NCBI GenBank assembly: GCA_965662355.1
Contig: CBFIHP010000025.1
Location: 1-64,000 of the forward strand
From: GCA-2683825 sp965662355
GTDB lineage: Bacteria; Planctomycetota; UBA1135; GCA-002686595
DNA: 64,000 nt
Direction: 5' to 3'
The position numbers and the translations under genes were made by a program. The notes below the pieces were generated by a model that did no database searches, was not told the origin of the DNA, and was given only the letters and a program-made list of their open reading frames with translations. Of the stretch, positions 19,461-27,560 are shown piece after piece. Position 1 is the first letter of the stretch. Each line of letters begins with the position of its first letter.

Positions 19461-21949
19461 CACGAATCGCCGCAAGTGCGTGTCGGGCGGATGGCACCGT
19501 CGCTGCTCCGGAAGGCGCTGAGATGCTCTTCGACGTCTCGATAATTGTGGGCCACAAGCCGCCCCTTCGAGGGCGCGTCGGCCGCCGGTTGGAAGTGCAC
19601 AGCACGAATTCCGCAGCGCAGGGCGCCCTCGAGATCCGGGGCGAACTCGTCGCTGACCATGATCGTGTTCCTGGCGCTGACGCCGGCGTCTTGCATCACC
19701 GCCCGATAGCTGTACGCGGCGGGTTTGGCCACGATGGCCGCGGGCTTCTCGGCGCAGTATTCGAGACCGGCCACCCAAAAACCGATATCGATCAGGCGTT
19801 TGCCCTGGTTGGGCCAGGTGCGTTTGCGGTGGATCGCGACGAGGCGAGCGCCCTTCTCGAGCGAGTGATGGGCAGCGCGCAGAAGATCGATGTCGTAGTG
19901 CTCGAAGAAGTCCCCGACCACGACGATGCGAGCGTCCTGGCGGACGAGCTCGAGGCCATCGAATTCCTCCAGGGCCGGGTCTCCGCAAAGTGCCAGGAGC
20001 GGACCGCCGCCCAGCTCGCGCACATAGCGTGCGGCTAGCGATGCGCCGGTGTAGATGTGCGCGGGATCGACCTCGAGGCCATGCCGACGCAACATGTCCG
20101 AGCGAATCGCACGGGTGTTGACCCCGTCGTTCGTCAAGAAGCGCAGCAGGTGACCCTGGGCACGCAAACGTTCGATCAACTCGCGTGCCTCGGTCGGCAC
20201 GTCCTCGCCCATCTGGATGACACCATCCAGATCGAAGATGGCCAGCTTGGAAGTGCCCTGCCCGTTGGAGCAGCCAGCCTGGGCGCCATTGATACTTGCG
20301 GGCGGAGCGCCGACGACGTCCTCGAGCCCGATGTGCCCCATGCGCAGTACCTTCGTCTGCAGGTAGTCCTGGTTGTCTGCGGTCGGTGTGCTATGCGAGC
20401 CGATCACCTCCACGACGTGCAGCCCAGAATCCTCGAAGGCGGCCACCTTGTCCGGATTGTTCGTGTTCAGGCGCACGCGCGAAACGCCGTGCTGACTCAG
20501 GATCACCGCGGCCGTGCGGAAGTCGCGTAGATCGACGGGGAGTCCCAGCAACTCATTGGCCTCGACCGTGTCGGCGCCGCGTTCCTGTTCGGCGTAGGCC
20601 CGTACCTTGTCGCCCAGTCCGATCCCGCGGCCCTCCTGGCGCAGATAGATGATCGCACCCCGGCCGCGTTCTGCGACGGCTTCGAGGCCGTTTTCCAGCT
20701 GAGCTCGACAATCGCACTTCAAGGAGTGCAGGGTTTCGCCGGTGAAGCACTCGGAATGCACACGCACGAAGGGCGGATCGTCGTCGTTCAAGACGCCCAT
20801 CTGCAGCAGGATCGCCTCCTCACCGTCGCTCAGACGATAGATCGTCAGCTGGAACACCCCATAACGTGTTGGCAGCTCGCAACTGGAGTAGGGGCTGACC
20901 TGGTCACACGGGGTGTGTGCGGTACTGGCTCGGGGATGGCAGGCCGCCAGAAAACGTCCGAAGGTGTATTCCCAGGTAGGAAAGAAGCGTTGCCGGCGGT
21001 TCTGCAGCAGCTCGCGACGCGCATCGTCAGAGAGCACGAGCTGGCCCAGCCGTTCGGCGAAAAGAGCGGGGTCATCCGCGGCCACGAGATGTCCATCGAC
21101 ACCGCGATCGATCCAGCGGTCGAGCTCGCCGACGTCGTAGCCGAGCACCGGCAGGTTGGACGCCACGGCTTCGGCGACCGACATGCCGTAGGACTCGAAA
21201 CGCGAGGCCGAGACGAACAGATCCGCACGAGCAAGGTGGGTCGAGACCTCTTCGGAGCGCAGGTCTCCGGCGAGGTGCAGGTCGAGCGAACCCCTGTGTG
21301 ACTCGAGCAATCCGGCGTAGTCGGCATGGCCCTCGGCGTCACCGATCAACGTCAGGCGCAGGGGACGCTTCTGCGCCAGGGGCGCGAGAAGTTTGACCAG
21401 TTCGAGCTGGCCCTTGCTCGGTGCCAGGGCGCCGACCGAGACGATCTCGAGCGGGGAGCCATTTCGTGGGTGGGTTTCGAGACGCCGCGCAGCGGGTTGT
21501 CGAAAGCAACTCTCCACGCCGGGCGTGGCCACGGTGCTGTGCACGTCGAGATCCCTGGCGAGCCGCTCGGCCAGCCGACCGCCGGTGGCGATTGCACTCA
21601 CGGCGAGTTTGGCCCAGCGTTGCTCGCGCGCTTCGAGCGCGTTGCGTTCCTCGGGGCTCAACAAGGGGCTGGCGCTGGGCCGAAAGTGCATCAGCAACAG
21701 AACCCGGGCCGACATCTCGCGCAGCCAGGCCGGTGGATCGCACAGTTCCAGGAACAGACTGTCGATGACGATCACGCTGTCGGGCTCGATGCGTAGCGCG
21801 GACAGGGCCGCGCTGCAGAACTCCTCGGGCGTGACGTCGTGGGCACACCCCAGGCCCGCGGCCTCGAGGCGTTTGGCGATGGCCGCGTTGTATCGATACC
21901 CGCCGGTGGCGATGCCGCGCAGGTTCTTCGGCTGCAAGAGATGGATCAT
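19460..21949 (-). CDS. Triple fusion: GT4 glycosyltransferase, GTP cyclohydrolase II, HAD phosphatase
   Basis: An 829-residue three-domain protein. Residues 1-335 form a GT4 glycosyltransferase with the EX7E motif (FESYGMSVAEA, E252 and E260). Residues 355-545 are GTP cyclohydrolase II (RibA). The zinc cysteines C401, C412 and C414 in HSECFTGETLHSLKCDC are intact, as are YLRQEGRGIGL, VDLRDF and NTNNPDK, so it looks catalytically competent. Residues 567-829 are a NagD-like HAD phosphatase with the nucleophile pair in IFDLDGV (D573, D575), LTND, and a late MVSDEFAPDLEGA block. Together these could open GTP to a diaminopyrimidine phosphate, dephosphorylate an intermediate and glycosylate the product. 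It overlaps the upstream PTPS-like gene as ATGA. Confidence 0.9.
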   Translation of the reverse strand: MIHLLQPKNLRGIATGGYRYNAAIAKRLEAAGLGCAHDVTPEEFCSAALSALRIEPDSVIVIDSLFLELCDPPAWLREMSARVLLLMHFRPSASPLLSPEERNALEAREQRWAKLAVSAIATGGRLAERLARDLDVHSTVATPGVESCFRQPAARRLETHPRNGSPLEIVSVGALAPSKGQLELVKLLAPLAQKRPLRLTLIGDAEGHADYAGLLESHRGSLDLHLAGDLRSEEVSTHLARADLFVSASRFESYGMSVAEAVASNLPVLGYDVGELDRWIDRGVDGHLVAADDPALFAERLGQLVLSDDARRELLQNRRQRFFPTWEYTFGRFLAACHPRASTAHTPCDQVSPYSSCELPTRYGVFQLTIYRLSDGEEAILLQMGVLNDDDPPFVRVHSECFTGETLHSLKCDCRAQLENGLEAVAERGRGAIIYLRQEGRGIGLGDKVRAYAEQERGADTVEANELLGLPVDLRDFRTAAVILSQHGVSRVRLNTNNPDKVAAFEDSGLHVVEVIGSHSTPTADNQDYLQTKVLRMGHIGLEDVVGAPPASINGAQAGCSNGQGTSKLAIFDLDGVIQMGEDVPTEARELIERLRAQGHLLRFLTNDGVNTRAIRSDMLRRHGLEVDPAHIYTGASLAARYVRELGGGPLLALCGDPALEEFDGLELVRQDARIVVVGDFFEHYDIDLLRAAHHSLEKGARLVAIHRKRTWPNQGKRLIDIGFWVAGLEYCAEKPAAIVAKPAAYSYRAVMQDAGVSARNTIMVSDEFAPDLEGALRCGIRAVHFQPAADAPSKGRLVAHNYRDVEEHLSAFRSSDGAIRPTRTCGDS

Positions 21950-22341
21950 GGCGTACCACCTCCCCCCAGTGGCGCTTCATATGCGCCCCAGGCCACGTGG
22001 CTTTCCTCGAGCACCACGCGCAGGCTGCCGTGGAACGTATGCGCGAGACGCTGGCGAATGCCATCGTGCACGTACTTCGCAAGGAACTCGGTCGTCGTGT
22101 TCTGTTCCCCGAAGACCTCGAGCTCGTCGAGGTTCTGAAAACGCAACGGATCCAAAACAGCTTTCAAGATCTCGTGGGCCTCGCCGATGTCGATCACGAT
22201 TCCATCGCCCGTCAAGTTCCGAGTCTTGTATTCGGTCGTCACCACGAACGTCGCACCGTGCATGTTCTGTGCCGGTCCGAACACCTCTCCACGGAAGGAG
22301 TGGGCGATCATCACATGGTCCTTGACGGCGACGGTGAACAC
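21946..22341 (-). CDS. Divergent 6-pyruvoyltetrahydropterin synthase / QueD-like protein
   Basis: A 131-residue T-fold protein. Family blocks are IAHSFRG, MHGATFVV, DGIVIDIGEAHEIL, NLDELE, NTTTEFLA and LEESHVAWGAYE. Key residues differ from PTPS and QueD. The HGH zinc pair is H28-G29-A30, the catalytic Cys before it is missing (FGPAQNMH), and the LDH motif reads LDP. An ordinary PTPS or carboxytetrahydropterin synthase activity is therefore doubtful, although a related pterin- or pyrimidine-binding reaction is likely. I recall similar variant sequences in proteobacteria, but cannot search for them here. The GTG at 22341 lies 4 bases after the stop of the MDR gene. Confidence 0.82.
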   Translation of the reverse strand: MFTVAVKDHVMIAHSFRGEVFGPAQNMHGATFVVTTEYKTRNLTGDGIVIDIGEAHEILKAVLDPLRFQNLDELEVFGEQNTTTEFLAKYVHDGIRQRLAHTFHGSLRVVLEESHVAWGAYEAPLGGGGTP

Positions 22342-22345
22342 GGAA

Positions 22346-23347
22346 TCAACCTCGGGAGTACTCGATCAGGGGCAAAGGGGCCACGGAGGCTCCGCGGTAG
22401 AGTTCGTCCATCCACGCGGGCATATTGGCGAACGGCACGGGATCCCCGAGAAGCGCGTCGAGTTCGGGGTGATCCAGCAACCTCAAGACGGCCTGCAGGC
22501 GTGAGGCGTGGTCGTGAACGCCGCGTTGTTGGGTGGCGATCGATCCGACCTGGGAGGCCTGGATGCGCTTGCGCTGGTAGTGGAAGTCGGCGCCGAGGTC
22601 CAACCCGACCTCGCGCGTGCCATACCACGAGAGTTCGAGGACACGCCCTTCGAAACCAAGGGCGTCGAGGGCCGTTTGCAAGCCCGCTCCGTGCCCGCTG
22701 GCATGGAAGCTCACGCGCCAGCCCTCTCCTTGGCGAGCGTCCGCAGGCTCGATGATCTCGCTCACCCAGGGTAGCCCGGCGGCGAGGGTGGCGCGGCGTT
22801 CATCGATCTCGACGAGCGCTATCGGGCGACCGAAGTTTCTCCAGAGCACGTACGCCACCAGCAAACCGACAGCGCCTCCGCCCACGACGAGGGCGGTATC
22901 GTCCGGTTCCATCTCCGCATCCCACACGGCGTTCAGGGCCGTCTCCAGGTTGGGGATCAAGACACCGCGCTGCGCCGGCAGCCCAGCCGGTAGGACAGTC
23001 GCATGCTCGTCCGCCACGGCCAGATAGTCCTGGTGGGGGTGCATGACGAATACGTGTTGACCCGCGAGCGCTCCCTCGAGGGCTTGGCCGACGAGCGAAT
23101 AGCCGTACTTCACCGGCAAGGCGAGGTCGCCTTCCATGTAGCGGCAAGCCATGTGCGGCGTGCAGTCCGCGGGAACCTCACCGCAACCGACCAGCCGCTC
23201 GGTGCCAACGCTGACTCCAGTGAATGTGGTGCGAATCCAGCTCTGGTCCTTCTTCGGCGCAAGAGCAGAACTGGTTCGAAGCTCGCCGGTCCGTGGCCGG
23301 GTCACCCAGTATGCCTGTGCCCTTCGAGCCTCGAGCGAAGCCGTCAT
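22346..23347 (-). CDS. MDR-family dehydrogenase of the pteridine-like cluster
   Basis: A 333-residue member of the medium-chain dehydrogenase/reductase superfamily. The N-terminal GroES-like part contains TTFTGVSVGTERLV and the cofactor domain contains DTALVVGGGAVGLLVAYVL. Zinc-binding cysteines of the classical alcohol dehydrogenases are not apparent. The substrate is unknown; its position suggests it oxidises or reduces a cluster intermediate such as a polyol side chain. The start is the ATG at 23347 because it overlaps the stop of the RibD-like gene as ATGA. A longer frame from 23380 would run into that gene. Confidence 0.8.
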   Translation of the reverse strand: MTASLEARRAQAYWVTRPRTGELRTSSALAPKKDQSWIRTTFTGVSVGTERLVGCGEVPADCTPHMACRYMEGDLALPVKYGYSLVGQALEGALAGQHVFVMHPHQDYLAVADEHATVLPAGLPAQRGVLIPNLETALNAVWDAEMEPDDTALVVGGGAVGLLVAYVLWRNFGRPIALVEIDERRATLAAGLPWVSEIIEPADARQGEGWRVSFHASGHGAGLQTALDALGFEGRVLELSWYGTREVGLDLGADFHYQRKRIQASQVGSIATQQRGVHDHASRLQAVLRLLDHPELDALLGDPVPFANMPAWMDELYRGASVAPLPLIEYSRG

Positions 23348-24384
23348 CGCACCTGGCAAGCCTCCGGCTTGCGGCGGCATTCGAAGAGCAGCTCGCCGTC
23401 CATCGCAAAGTGCTCCATGTGCATCAAAAATCCGGCGTCGATGCGCATCACCTCGGGCAGTTCGAAGGCGGGGATGCCCGAACCCAGAATACGCGGCGCG
23501 ATGTGCACGTGAAGCACGTCGATGGCCCCGGCCTGGAGGAAGTGTGAGACCGTGCGTCCGCCGCCTTCGAGGAAGACACTGTGAAGGTCGCGCTGGGTCA
23601 GCACGCGCGCGGTCTCGACGGAGTCGATCAAAGGCCCGTCGCCGGGCCGCACTCGCACGATTTCACTCGTACCGTTCAGGGGTGGAAGTTCCTGGGCCCC
23701 TTCCTGGCAAACGAAGAGACTACCGGCCCCCGTGCAGACCTGAAATTCCTCGCTGCGCTGTAGCACCGATCCACTGGAGTTCAGAACGACCCTGCGGGGG
23801 TCGACTCCCTCGACGTGGCGCACGGTCAATTGCGGATCGTCGTGCTCGACGGTTCGCGCACCGACCATGACCGCGTCGTTCAGGGCCCGCAGCCGGTGGG
23901 CGTGGTGGAGATTGGCCTCGTTGCTGATCCACTGCGAATGGCCGTTACGGCAGGCGATGCGCCCGTCCAGGGTCTGGGCCAGGTGGGCGATGACGAAGAG
24001 ATCGCCGTTGGCGCGGGCGCGAAAGCCGCCGATCAAGCACGGCAGGTAGATGCGCAGAATCGTGCGCTCCGGGCCTTCGAACACCAGCGTGGAGGCCGCC
24101 ATCTGGAAAGGCTCCTCACCGCGCAGGTAGGCGTCGTACGAAAAGACAACGCTCGTGCCCTGGGCCCGTACCTCGGGTTCCTGTGCAGAGCTCAACGGCA
24201 GCAGGATGCGCGTCCGATTGCCGCTGGGCTCCTCGTCCGTGGTGACCAGGGTCCACACACCATCGATCGACTCCAGCACTGGAACGTCACAGGATCTGGC
24301 TTCGGGACTCGCCAGGAAGTGCCGCAACTCAAGAAGAGCCGGCCATAGGGATACGGCTGCGGAACCGTGGACTTCGCAGGCCAT
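23344..24384 (-). CDS. RibD C-terminal-type reductase with an unknown N-terminal domain
   Basis: A 346-residue protein. Its second half is a RibD_C/dihydrofolate-reductase-like domain: VIAHLAQTLDGRIACRNGH, DAVMVGARTVEHDDPQLTVR, and VFLEGGGRTVSHFLQAG followed by HIAPRILGSG. In riboflavin synthesis this domain reduces the ribosyl group of the aminopyrimidine phosphate. The first 130 residues are not a cytidine-deaminase domain (no HAE or PCxxC), so the usual deamination step is missing from this protein. It is the first gene of the leftward arm. I chose ATG 24384 because it leaves 94 bases to the divergent CDP-alcohol transferase gene; an upstream ATG at 24510 would overlap that gene. Confidence 0.82.
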   Translation of the reverse strand: MACEVHGSAAVSLWPALLELRHFLASPEARSCDVPVLESIDGVWTLVTTDEEPSGNRTRILLPLSSAQEPEVRAQGTSVVFSYDAYLRGEEPFQMAASTLVFEGPERTILRIYLPCLIGGFRARANGDLFVIAHLAQTLDGRIACRNGHSQWISNEANLHHAHRLRALNDAVMVGARTVEHDDPQLTVRHVEGVDPRRVVLNSSGSVLQRSEEFQVCTGAGSLFVCQEGAQELPPLNGTSEIVRVRPGDGPLIDSVETARVLTQRDLHSVFLEGGGRTVSHFLQAGAIDVLHVHIAPRILGSGIPAFELPEVMRIDAGFLMHMEHFAMDGELLFECRRKPEACQVR

Positions 24385-24478
24385 AGTCAGTGCTGCAAAG
24401 GGAAGGCCGAACCAGGGGCAGTCAGAATGAACGTAGGAGGGGGGGGAAGTGATGTAGACTGTATCAGTTCCTGACCAC
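24385..24478. promoter_or_regulatory. Divergent promoter region of the bidirectional cluster
   Basis: 94 bases separate the two arms. They hold a G-run (near 24432-24441) and no clear sigma-70 hexamers. Position alone argues that both arms are fired and possibly co-regulated from here. Confidence 0.4.
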
Positions 24479-25264
24479 ATGTGGACCCTCCGCCGTAACC
24501 AGTGGGTCACGCTCCAATCTTTCCTGTGGCTGCCCCTGCTTGGCCTTAGCGCCGTCGTTCCCTTTCTGGAAGTCTCGGAACGCTTTCGCGCTGGTGTTCA
24601 CGGGGCGATGTTGGCACTGGCTGCGGCCTCGTATGTCTACCTGGTCAGGATCCTGGGCGCAGGCCGCAACGTTGCTGATCGCATCACCCTCGCGCGCTTC
24701 GGAATTCTTTTCCTGGTCAGCTGCGCAATCTTGCTTTTCGAGCGCAGTGGGCTCGGGCTCTGGTTTCTGTTGGTGGTGTCCGTGACCCTGGACCTGGTCG
24801 ACGGCTGGGCCGCGAGGCGTTTTGGGGCCAGCGAGCAGGGTGCGGTGCTGGACATGGAGACCGATCAGTTCGCGACCCTGTTTCTGGCCCTGATCGCCCA
24901 CGGCATGGCAACCCAGGGGCCGGCGCAATCGGGGAGGCTCGAGGGCCTGTGGGTTCTCGGACTGGGCTCGGCTCTGTTTCTGGTGCTCCCGGCCTTCAAG
25001 TATGCATTTGCCCTCGGGCTCCGAAACGCGCCGCGCGTGAACGAGCCGAAGCCCGCAGGCCAGAACAACACACGCGGACGGCGGATCTGCGCTTCGGTCT
25101 TGATCGGGCTGCTCGCCTGTACCCTGCCTGTGTTGCAGGAGTCGAGTGTGGCGGCGTACGGGCGGTTGGCCCTGGCCTTGGTGCTCGTCGCGCTTCTGGG
25201 TTCCTCCTTCGCGGGGGACTTGCGCTACATGAAGAAGCCCGCGGGAGCCTCCAGATCGGGATAG
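24479..25264 (+). CDS. CDP-alcohol phosphatidyltransferase family membrane protein
   Basis: A 261-residue polytopic membrane enzyme that transfers a phosphatidyl or phospho-alcohol group from a CDP-activated donor. The active-site motif is DLVDGWAARRF...GAVLDMETD, with aspartates D105, D108, D125 and D129. Seven residues, rather than the usual eight, separate the Arg of AR from the Gly. Hydrophobic helices surround it (WLPLLGLSAVVPF, FGILFLVSCAILLF, LWFLLVVSVTLDL, ICASVLIGLLACTL). It opens the rightward arm of the cluster. In this setting it may attach the cluster product, or a polyol, to a lipid; that is inference. Confidence 0.87.
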   Translation: MWTLRRNQWVTLQSFLWLPLLGLSAVVPFLEVSERFRAGVHGAMLALAAASYVYLVRILGAGRNVADRITLARFGILFLVSCAILLFERSGLGLWFLLVVSVTLDLVDGWAARRFGASEQGAVLDMETDQFATLFLALIAHGMATQGPAQSGRLEGLWVLGLGSALFLVLPAFKYAFALGLRNAPRVNEPKPAGQNNTRGRRICASVLIGLLACTLPVLQESSVAAYGRLALALVLVALLGSSFAGDLRYMKKPAGASRSG

Positions 25265-25267
25265 GTG

Positions 25268-25906
25268 ATGGAAAGCCACGAGCTCGTCCTGTTGTTCGCG
25301 TATGGCTCGCTCGTCTTCGAGCTGGTGGTTCTTCCAATTCCCAGTGAAGCCTCCACCTACCAGCTCTTCCTGCGCGCCCCCCCTCGCGATCCCGAGCAGG
25401 ACCGGCTCTCGAGGGCACGCCTGCGGCGCAGGCGCTGGAAGGTCGTGCGCTACTTCTTGCCGACGTCGCTCGGAATCGCGCTGTTTCTGATTCCCCTGGT
25501 GTTGTTGTGGCTTCCTGATTGGCACGCAGCGTTGTGGCCGATCCGCGCCATGGAGACAACCTCGATTTCTGCGGCCGGCATGGCGCTGGTGTTGCTAGGG
25601 CGCGCGGTGACCTTCGGGGCGACCTTGCAGCTGCGGCGTGCGAAGCGTCGTTCGGCGGGACTCGCGGCGCACGGGTTCTTTCGGCATTCGCGCAACCCGG
25701 GACTCGTCGGCATGTACCTCTTCTATCTCGGGTGCGTGTTGATCTATCCATCCTGGCTGCTTCTCGGGGGCTTCCTGCCCTACGCTCTCAACATGCACCG
25801 ACGGGTGTTGATGGAAGAGTCTCACCTGAGCTGTTCCCTGGGCGCTACGTACGCCACGTATCGCGGCCGGGTGCCCCGCTATCTTCCCCTGGGGCCTCTG
25901 CGGTGA
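25268..25906 (+). CDS. Isoprenylcysteine-carboxymethyltransferase-like membrane protein
   Basis: A 212-residue membrane protein of the ICMT/PEMT-like methyltransferase group. It has several hydrophobic helices and the C-terminal signature GFFRHSRNPGLVGMYLFYLG, followed by EESHLSCSLGATYATYRGRVPRYLP, which matches the RNP...E...Y...RY pattern of these SAM-dependent enzymes. It starts at ATG 25268, immediately after a GTG codon that is also in frame (25265), and 3 bases beyond the stop of the previous gene. Probable role: methylation of a membrane-associated intermediate. Confidence 0.78.
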   Translation: MESHELVLLFAYGSLVFELVVLPIPSEASTYQLFLRAPPRDPEQDRLSRARLRRRRWKVVRYFLPTSLGIALFLIPLVLLWLPDWHAALWPIRAMETTSISAAGMALVLLGRAVTFGATLQLRRAKRRSAGLAAHGFFRHSRNPGLVGMYLFYLGCVLIYPSWLLLGGFLPYALNMHRRVLMEESHLSCSLGATYATYRGRVPRYLPLGPLR

Positions 25907-26685
25907 AGGCCGATTCGGACATGCCTCTGTCATCCAGCGGCCCAGAGACCCAGAGCGGGGTGGCCCACTGGTTCGAGCGCACGTATCGCGATCTCGGTTT
26001 CGACTACCTGCGAGCTCCGGAGGCGTACCCGATCTTTCTGCAGCTACTCGGGGCGCGGGCGGGCCAGTGTCTTCTGGACGTGGCCTGCGGTCCGGGGCTC
26101 TTGCTCAAGGAGGCCAACGACAGGGGCCTCGATGTGCACGGTGTCGACCTGTCGAGGACCGCCCTCGAACTGGCGCAGCGGTATGTACCCGAGGCGTCGG
26201 TACACGTGGGCAACGCCCAGGAGATCGCCCATCCCGAAGGGACCTTCGACTACGTCACCTGCATAGCAGCCCTCGAACGCTTTTTCGATCGGCCCGCCGC
26301 CTTGCGTGAGATGCGTCGTGTCGGAGCGTCCGATGCACGCTTTTGCTTCATGGTTCGCAACGCACGCACGCTCGTCTGGCGCCTATGGCGAGATGCGCTC
26401 GAGAAGCGCAACGTCCACGGCCATCAGGACGCCCTGGATCTCGAACGTTGGTCGGGGCTGTTCGAAGCCCACGGCTTTCGCATCGAAGCCGTCTACATCG
26501 ATCAGTGGTTTCGGCAGCGCTTGCGTCGCGCCCTGCGCCTGTTCCGTCCCCTGGATCGCAATCGCCCCGAGCCGGTTGCCAGGCCGATCCTGCCCCTGCG
26601 CTATGCGAACGAGTTCATCTTCATCCTGTCCAAGGGGCCGGATCCGGAAGCCGAACTGGAACGCTCGCCAGATTCGATCGAATGA
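25903..26685 (+). CDS. Class I SAM-dependent methyltransferase (first of two)
   Basis: A 260-residue cytoplasmic methyltransferase. Motif I is CLLDVACGPGLLLKEA, the acidic ribose-binding region is DVHGVDLSRTALELAQRY, and a later strand is FDYVTCIAALERFFD. The GTG at 25903 is preferred over the ATG at 25921 because it overlaps the previous stop as GTGA, the coupling used between almost all genes of this arm. The substrate is unknown. Confidence 0.85.
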   Translation: MKADSDMPLSSSGPETQSGVAHWFERTYRDLGFDYLRAPEAYPIFLQLLGARAGQCLLDVACGPGLLLKEANDRGLDVHGVDLSRTALELAQRYVPEASVHVGNAQEIAHPEGTFDYVTCIAALERFFDRPAALREMRRVGASDARFCFMVRNARTLVWRLWRDALEKRNVHGHQDALDLERWSGLFEAHGFRIEAVYIDQWFRQRLRRALRLFRPLDRNRPEPVARPILPLRYANEFIFILSKGPDPEAELERSPDSIE

Positions 26686-27560
26686 GTGCACGCAAACTCG
26701 CGCGCCTGTACGACGACCTCGGGCGCTTTCAGTGGTGGCGGCGACGGCTCGTCGGCCAGGGGCCGGGCGAGGGGCTCGAGATGCACAAGCGCCTGCGTTC
26801 CGACGGCCCCGGGGGAGTCGACCTCACCAATCTCAACGGTTGGATTTGGAAGCAGCTCGGGGCCCTGGATCCGACGTGGACGCCCGAGAACATCCTCGAC
26901 CTTGGAGCGGGCTTCGGCGCGACGCTCTTCGACTGGGCGCAGCACGCCCCAGGCGCACGACTCACTGGCCTTGGGCTGAGCCCGTACCAGCTCGCCAAGG
27001 CCAGGGGTGAGGCTCGTCGCCTCGGGCTGGATACGCGAGCAGGCTTTCAGCTTTGCGACAACGCGGAGTTCGCGGGCCGGGGATTCGACCTCCTGGTTTC
27101 CATCGAGACGCTCTTTCACGCCAAGGATCTCGCAGCGACGTTCGAGAGCCTGGTGCAGCGCCTGCGAGCGGGGGGTCGTCTGGTGCTGGTCGAGGACATG
27201 CTGAACGAGCCCGCTGGCCGAGCGCAAGCCGCTGTCAAGCCGTTGACGACTCTGTGGTCGACGCCCACGCTGCATACCGTGGAGGACTACCGAGACGCGT
27301 TGCACGAGGCGGGCCTGACCCTGGAGGCCGAACACGACCTTTCTGCGTGGGTCTGCTGCGGCGATCTTTCCGGCTTCCCCGGCCGCCGCGCCAAGCTGCA
27401 GCGCTGGCTGGCCGTCTGCCCACTGCCGCCTTTGCGCGAGGTCCTGCGCGCGTTTCTCGGTGGTCTGTACCTGGAAGAGTTGCATGCGCTGGGAGCCATG
27501 AGCTACCGGGCCTGGTTCGTACGCCTTTCCGGCGCGGATCCTCGGGAGCACGGAGCGTGA
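26682..27560 (+). CDS. Class I SAM-dependent methyltransferase (second of two)
   Basis: A 292-residue methyltransferase. Motif I is ILDLGAGFGATLFDWA. The following part, LTGLGLSPYQLAKARGEARRLG, resembles the cyclopropane-synthase/sterol-type small-molecule methyltransferases. FDLLVSIETLFHAKDLAATF and GGRLVLVEDML complete the core. It overlaps the previous methyltransferase as ATGA. It is clearly a different branch from its neighbour, so the cluster product probably carries two different methyl groups, or one enzyme acts on lipid and one on the head group. Confidence 0.85.
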   Translation: MSARKLARLYDDLGRFQWWRRRLVGQGPGEGLEMHKRLRSDGPGGVDLTNLNGWIWKQLGALDPTWTPENILDLGAGFGATLFDWAQHAPGARLTGLGLSPYQLAKARGEARRLGLDTRAGFQLCDNAEFAGRGFDLLVSIETLFHAKDLAATFESLVQRLRAGGRLVLVEDMLNEPAGRAQAAVKPLTTLWSTPTLHTVEDYRDALHEAGLTLEAEHDLSAWVCCGDLSGFPGRRAKLQRWLAVCPLPPLREVLRAFLGGLYLEELHALGAMSYRAWFVRLSGADPREHGA

